Positions 32,126-35,394 of a stretch of DNA of 35,394 nt are shown here, in pieces (the first letter of the stretch is position 1; each line of letters begins with the position of its first letter). Source of the stretch: a virus; the IMG/VR virus record IMGVR_UViG_3300044608_001851, positions 1-35,394 of that record; one strand, 5' to 3'. The notes under the pieces are model-generated. The model saw only the letters and a list, made by a program, of their open reading frames with translations. It ran no database searches and was not told the origin of the DNA. A program made the position numbers and the translations under genes.

Positions 32126-32956
32126 ATGGAAAACCAAAAACTCAGCCTTTTCCAAGGCATCACCAACCCCATCGAAGCCGCAACCCAGTTGGGAGAGGCC
32201 TTCGCCTCATCCGGACTTTTCGGATGCTCAAAGCCGCAGCAGGGAACCGTCCTCGCGATGCAATGCCTCGCGACCGGAATGTCACCGTTCGAACTGACAC
32301 AGACCTATCACATCATCGATGGCAAACTCAGCATGAAGGCCGACGCCATGCTTGGCCGCTTTCTATCGGCCGGAGGGAAGGTGATCTGGGGCACGCGTAC
32401 GGCGGAAAAGGTCACAGGCCGCTTCATCTACCGCGACAACGACCTCGAAATGTCGCAATCGATGCAGGAACTAATCGCCTCCGGCGTTGCCATCGCCAAA
32501 GGTGACCAACTCAAAGATAACTACCGGCGATACCCGCGCCAGATGTTAACCGCCCGCCTAATCTCGGAAGCGGTTCGCCTACTCGCGCCGGAGATTGTTT
32601 CCGGCGTGTATACGCCAGAGGAAATCGGGGACTTCGCCAACGAATCAACGCCTCCGCCCCCACGCCGAGAACCGGAACCGGAGCCAAAGCCAGAGCCCAA
32701 AAGGCCCGCAGCCAAAGCTAAACCGCCGACCATCGAAGCCGCAGCCGAGGTGATCGCCGGAGAAGCGCAGCCGGTGGCCGTCGACCCCGAAGACGAGTGG
32801 AAGACCATCCTCGGAGAGCACTATTCCAAAGCCCTCAACTTCTTCCATGCAACCGGAGTCCTAAAGGATGCCCAAAAACTCCAACACCTCCCAGACACCT
32901 ACAAGACCGCAACACGCACCCGCACCGCCGACCTCATCGCTAGGCTCTCCAAATAA
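32126..32956 (+). CDS. RecT-like single-strand annealing protein
   Basis: A 276-aa protein with the pattern QCLATGMSPFELTQTYHIID, GKLSMKADAMLGRFLSAGGK, KDNYRRYPRQMLTARLISEA, and VSGVYTPEEIGDF, as in RecT/Redbeta-type phage annealing proteins. After ~175 a Pro/Glu/Lys linker (PPPPRREPEPEPKPEPKRP) leads to a small helical C-terminal domain (ALNFFHATGVLKDAQKLQHL). It should promote phage recombination and is followed immediately by an SSB-like gene. No partner exonuclease of the RecE/lambda-Exo type is visible. Confidence 0.72.
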   Translation: MENQKLSLFQGITNPIEAATQLGEAFASSGLFGCSKPQQGTVLAMQCLATGMSPFELTQTYHIIDGKLSMKADAMLGRFLSAGGKVIWGTRTAEKVTGRFIYRDNDLEMSQSMQELIASGVAIAKGDQLKDNYRRYPRQMLTARLISEAVRLLAPEIVSGVYTPEEIGDFANESTPPPPRREPEPEPKPEPKRPAAKAKPPTIEAAAEVIAGEAQPVAVDPEDEWKTILGEHYSKALNFFHATGVLKDAQKLQHLPDTYKTATRTRTADLIARLSK

Positions 32957-32965
32957 CCAAACACC

Positions 32966-33469
32966 ATGTTCAAACCAGATCGCAACGCCCCAGCCAACGG
33001 AGGCTACCTCAAACAAGCCGGAATCTTCGCCGCCGTCATTCGTTTCCCCGAAGAAATCGAATGTATGCAAAGCGGGGAAACCAAGATTCGACTCCGCTTC
33101 GAGACCGAGCACGGAACCGCAACGGACGATTTCATCAACATGGAAAAGCTCTGGTGGAAGCTGAACGTACTTCTAGCAGCCGCCGACCCCACCGGAACCC
33201 TGATTCCAATCTCCGACGGAGCCGACGTCGACTTCTCCCACGAGAAAAACTTCATCGCGTTCGTTAAGCACTTCGACGGGAAAGCCGTGCGTTTCGCGCA
33301 CTTTGAAGAGAGCTACACCAAAAAGGACGGGACGACCGCGACATCCTGGAGGGTTCGACCGCTCGACCCCCGCAAGCACCACGCCGAGCAACTCACGAAA
33401 AAAGCACTCGCGCAGGTGACAGACCCAGCGCCGGCACAACCGGAAGAACCCGACGAAATCCCATTCTAA
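32966..33469 (+). CDS. SSB-like protein with DEIPF tail
   Basis: A 167-aa beta-rich protein (IFAAVIRFPEEIECMQSGET, FETEHGTATDDFIN, FIAFVKHFDGKAVRFAHFEE) ending in QPEEPDEIPF. An acidic linker finished by DxIPF is the protein-interaction tip of bacterial single-stranded DNA-binding proteins, recruiting host repair factors. Immediately downstream of the RecT-like gene, so the two probably act together on recombination intermediates. An OB fold is inferred, not shown. Confidence 0.65.
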   Translation: MFKPDRNAPANGGYLKQAGIFAAVIRFPEEIECMQSGETKIRLRFETEHGTATDDFINMEKLWWKLNVLLAAADPTGTLIPISDGADVDFSHEKNFIAFVKHFDGKAVRFAHFEESYTKKDGTTATSWRVRPLDPRKHHAEQLTKKALAQVTDPAPAQPEEPDEIPF

Positions 33470-33472
33470 CCT

Positions 33473-33691
33473 ATGCTCACCGACTCAGACCGCACGGAAA
33501 TCATCGCCATGATCCGAGACGAGATTGTCGACGCCATGCCCAAAAGCCCCTTCGGGGGCGGGGGCGCCGACCCATACCCGCCAAGCAGGACCGACGACCG
33601 GTCCGCCCTCACCTTCGAAATCCGCTTTTTGAGGCGCGAACTCGAAGCCCTCACCAAACAACTCCACAGCATCCAGACATCCGCAGAATGA
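33473..33691 (+). CDS. Hypothetical protein, 72 aa
   Basis: Short helical protein: N-terminal SDRTEIIAMIRDEIVDAM, a Gly/Pro linker PFGGGGADPYPPSR, then a coiled-coil-like EIRFLRRELEALTKQLHSIQ. Possibly an oligomeric accessory. The stop overlaps the next start by ATGA. Confidence 0.5.
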   Translation: MLTDSDRTEIIAMIRDEIVDAMPKSPFGGGGADPYPPSRTDDRSALTFEIRFLRRELEALTKQLHSIQTSAE

Positions 33692-34005
33692 ACCCAGACC
33701 CGACACTAAACGAAGCGCAAGAGATTCTCCGCCAATGGGCCGACGCCCGCGGAATCCTCGCGCACTCCACCCCGCAAGCCCAGGCTCTCAAACTCGTCTC
33801 CGAAGTCGGAGAACTGGCCGACGACCTCGTCAAAGGAAACGACCCAACCGACGCTCTCGGTGACGTTTTCGTTTGCCTCACCCTAACGGCGGAATTGCTA
33901 GGGATTCAACTCAACGACGCCGTCCTCACCGCATGGCATCAGATCAAAGACCGGCAGGGGCGCATGGTCGCCGGAGGCGCATTCGTAAAGGAGGAAACAA
34001 AATGA
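33688..34005 (+). CDS. MazG-like NTP pyrophosphohydrolase
   Basis: A 105-aa all-helical protein: QALKLVSEVGELADDLVKGN with the ExxE metal-binding pair (E39, E42), and DALGDVFVCLTLTAELLGIQ with the second acidic pair (D55, D59), then AWHQIKDRQGRMVAGGAFVK. MazG-type enzymes remove non-canonical NTPs or (p)ppGpp. In a phage with possibly modified DNA it may adjust nucleotide pools. The usual Glu before LGD is Ala here, with Asp one position earlier. Confidence 0.82.
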   Translation: MNPDPTLNEAQEILRQWADARGILAHSTPQAQALKLVSEVGELADDLVKGNDPTDALGDVFVCLTLTAELLGIQLNDAVLTAWHQIKDRQGRMVAGGAFVKEETK

Positions 34006-34418
34006 GAGAGACCCTTCCCGCCTACCTTCGACGGATGTTCGAAGGACTGAACCTCGCCAACGAACTCCGCGACTGGAACTATTTCGCAGCATTGCAGGAG
34101 ATGTCGTTCTCCGCATTCGCCAACGCGGTGGAACAACGAATCGGGACGTTCGCCGAACACCCGCGCCAACTGGCCATCCAACTGTTCGCACGCCGAGCCG
34201 TTGAGTTAACCGGACGAGCAATCCAACACGGACACCAAAACCCAACCGAGTTTCTCGCGATGGTCGCCGAGCTTGAAGACGCCATCACCAACGCGCCTCG
34301 ACTCGACCCCGACAAAATCGAAATCCTCGAAACTAACGAAACCGACCGCCGCCAATGGATCACGCCAGGATGCTGGCTCCCATCCGGACACAGTCTCGCA
34401 ATCCTGCCTCACAAATGA
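34002..34418 (+). CDS. Hypothetical early protein, 138 aa
   Basis: A good ribosome site (AAAGGAGGAAACAAA) precedes the ATG at 34002, which also overlaps the MazG stop. It is a helical protein (RETLPAYLRRMFEGLNLANE, PRQLAIQLFARRAVELTGRA, EFLAMVAELEDAI) ending in a Trp/Pro segment (QWITPGCWLPSG). No family recognised. Confidence 0.55.
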   Translation: MRETLPAYLRRMFEGLNLANELRDWNYFAALQEMSFSAFANAVEQRIGTFAEHPRQLAIQLFARRAVELTGRAIQHGHQNPTEFLAMVAELEDAITNAPRLDPDKIEILETNETDRRQWITPGCWLPSGHSLAILPHK

Positions 34419-34612
34419 GCACCAAAGACCCACTCGAAATCCTCCAACCTTTGGCGCAACTCGCCGCCAAACAAATCGACGCCGAGAGCCTGGTGATCCT
34501 CGCCCGAAAGCAGGGGGAAACCTTGGTTGTCGCCGAGGGGGACAACTGGCAATCACTCATTCTCCGAGTGGGGGCCGCGCTTCTCAACCAAACCGCCGAA
34601 AAAGATGCCTAA
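34415..34612 (+). CDS. Hypothetical protein, 65 aa
   Basis: STKDPLEILQPLAQLAAKQI, AESLVILARKQGETLVVAEG: a small helix-strand protein of unknown role. Its start overlaps the previous stop and its end overlaps the DUF551 gene by 8 bases, so it fits the early operon. Confidence 0.5.
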   Translation: MSTKDPLEILQPLAQLAAKQIDAESLVILARKQGETLVVAEGDNWQSLILRVGAALLNQTAEKDA

Positions 34613-34826
34613 AATTTACCTCAAGAGCTTCCTCCAATGGATTCCCGCCGCCGACGAGCTTCCGAAAAGGGACGTCCCCGTCATCGTCGCCGTCACCGCC
34701 GGCAAACAACGGTTCACCGCCGTCTCTCACCGCATGAGTAGGGGGTGGAGTGGACTCACCGGCTCCGCATCCGTGACACAATGGGCGCACCTTCCAACCC
34801 CGCCCCTCGATCCCAATGAAACCTAA
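34605..34826 (+). CDS. DUF551-domain protein, 73 aa
   Basis: FLQWIPAADELPKRDVPVIV at the start and VTQWAHLPTPPLDPNET at the end give the DUF551 frame (WIP-x-x-x-xLP-x-x-x-PV...THW-x-LP). Function unknown for the family. It is a single-domain version of the tandem protein at the other end of the window. Confidence 0.7.
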   Translation: MPKIYLKSFLQWIPAADELPKRDVPVIVAVTAGKQRFTAVSHRMSRGWSGLTGSASVTQWAHLPTPPLDPNET

Positions 34827-34905
34827 AACCATCGCACGCGTTCTCGGCTTCGTGTTTTTCGCCCTCATCGCCGCACTAACCATCGCCGCAAAGGAGGACA
34901 AATGA
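34816..34905 (+). CDS. 29-aa single-TM peptide
   Basis: Encodes MKPKTIARVLGFVFFALIAA... with KEDK at the end: a basic start, one membrane span and a charged tail. It overlaps the DUF551 gene and, by ATGA, the ABA-sandwich gene, and its own 3' end supplies that gene's AAGGAGG ribosome site. Possibly a tiny membrane protein, or merely a coupling leader. Confidence 0.45.
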   Translation: MKPKTIARVLGFVFFALIAALTIAAKEDK

Positions 34906-35156
34906 CCACCGACGAAATCAACCGCGCCATCGGTGAACTGTACGGGTGGCAAGCAGACTACTGTGGCGACCTCAACGCCATGCACGAAGCCGAAAAGTCT
35001 ATCTCAAATGACCTTTGGCAGTGTTACTTCAACCAACTGGCGCGTGTCACAAAAGCAGAGCAATCCGATGATAGAGTGTTCTTTTGTGCGACCGCTCGGC
35101 ATCGGGCCGAAGCGTTTCTGCGGGTGCTGGGCAAATGGGAGGAGGTGCAGGGATGA
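34902..35156 (+). CDS. Phage ABA-sandwich-type small protein, 84 aa
   Basis: Family pattern EINRAIGELYGW, DYCGDLNAMHEAEKSI, and ATARHRAEAFLRVLGKWEE. It is a shorter relative of the genes at 407 and 35153 lacking the GGWYPDNG insert. Strong AAGGAGG site upstream of the ATG; ATGA overlap with the next copy. Function unknown. Confidence 0.75.
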   Translation: MTTDEINRAIGELYGWQADYCGDLNAMHEAEKSISNDLWQCYFNQLARVTKAEQSDDRVFFCATARHRAEAFLRVLGKWEEVQG

Positions 35157-35394
35157 GCGATCAGGAAATCAACGAGGCAATCGCTAAGGCGTGCGGCAGG
35201 CAGAGAAACCCAGACGGTGGTTGGTATCCAGACAACGGCTTGCGAGTTGGCACGCAAGCCATCCCAGACTATTGCGGCGACCTCAACGCGATGCATGAGG
35301 CCGAGAATGTGCTGGATGAGACGCAGGCTAAATGTTACGAGGCCATGCTCGGGGAGTATGGCTTCCACGCCACAGCGCGCCAACGCGCAGAAGC
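35153..35394 (+). CDS. Phage ABA-sandwich-type protein, 3'-truncated
   Basis: Opens MSDQEINEAIAKACGRQRNP, contains GGWYPDNGLRVGTQAIPDYC and ends at ATARQRAEA at the window edge. It is close to the gene at 407 in both protein and DNA, including the GGAGGTGCAGGG leader, so they are recent copies. The remainder of the gene lies outside the window. Confidence 0.75.
   Translation, partial: MSDQEINEAIAKACGRQRNPDGGWYPDNGLRVGTQAIPDYCGDLNAMHEAENVLDETQAKCYEAMLGEYGFHATARQRAE

Overview
The window is a compact, GC-rich tailed-phage genome (or most of one) with every recognisable gene on the + strand. Many genes are coupled by ATGA overlaps. Siphovirus-like (long non-contractile tail) morphology is suggested by a lambda-ordered head module, a tape measure protein, tail-chaperone-like genes and the absence of sheath or contractile baseplate genes. 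No integrase, repressor, tRNA, CRISPR array or host gene was seen, so lysogeny is not supported here. The host cannot be read directly. Expanded small proteins of the DUF551 and phage ABA-sandwich types, weak Shine-Dalgarno use in structural genes and high GC would fit a Verrucomicrobia/Planctomycetes-type environmental host, but this is inference.

Layout. (1) About 1-2.9 kb: a 5'-truncated tandem-DUF551 gene, an ABA-sandwich gene, a small unknown gene and a primase/RepA-type helicase, closed by a very long GC-rich hairpin. (2) 3.2-7.5 kb: packaging. Small terminase subunit (TerS), then three inserted genes (ParB-fold protein, TAGT-like glycosyltransferase, GIY-YIG nuclease), then the GpA-type large terminase (TerL). 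(3) 7.5-12.2 kb: head. gpW-like connector, portal with a C-terminal WGGDAG-type extension, a small HAD phosphatase and a 53-aa partner, protease-scaffold, decoration protein and major capsid protein, followed by an intrinsic terminator. (4) 12.2-17.9 kb: head-tail joining, tail terminator, two tandem tail-tube-like paralogues, a G/GT-like chaperone pair and the tape measure. (5) 17.9-29.1 kb: distal tail genes, including a pair of paralogues, then fibres and adhesins built from shared, shuffled modules (collagen-like repeats, glycine-rich tips). (6) 29.1-30.1 kb: lysis (holin candidate, TM/coiled-coil protein, endolysin). (7) 30.1-30.5 kb: the main non-coding region, with direct repeats, a hairpin and a possible promoter. 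(8) 30.5-35.4 kb: early genes. Two small unknown genes, a two-TM protein, a zinc ribbon, a RuvC-like resolvase, a RecT-like annealing protein, an SSB-like protein ending in DEIPF, a MazG-like pyrophosphohydrolase, DUF551 and ABA-sandwich genes, the last cut by the window end.

The same ABA/DUF551 family occurs at both ends, and the replication helicase (left end) and recombination genes (right end) form one early module if the ends are joined. The simplest reading is a circularly permuted or circular phage genome opened inside the early module, possibly with a few genes missing at the break. The most notable signals are the ParB/glycosyltransferase/GIY-YIG cassette inside the terminase operon, a strongly strand-biased octamer GGGGGCGC, the mosaic adhesin cluster with a G9 tract, and the HAD phosphatase embedded in the head operon.
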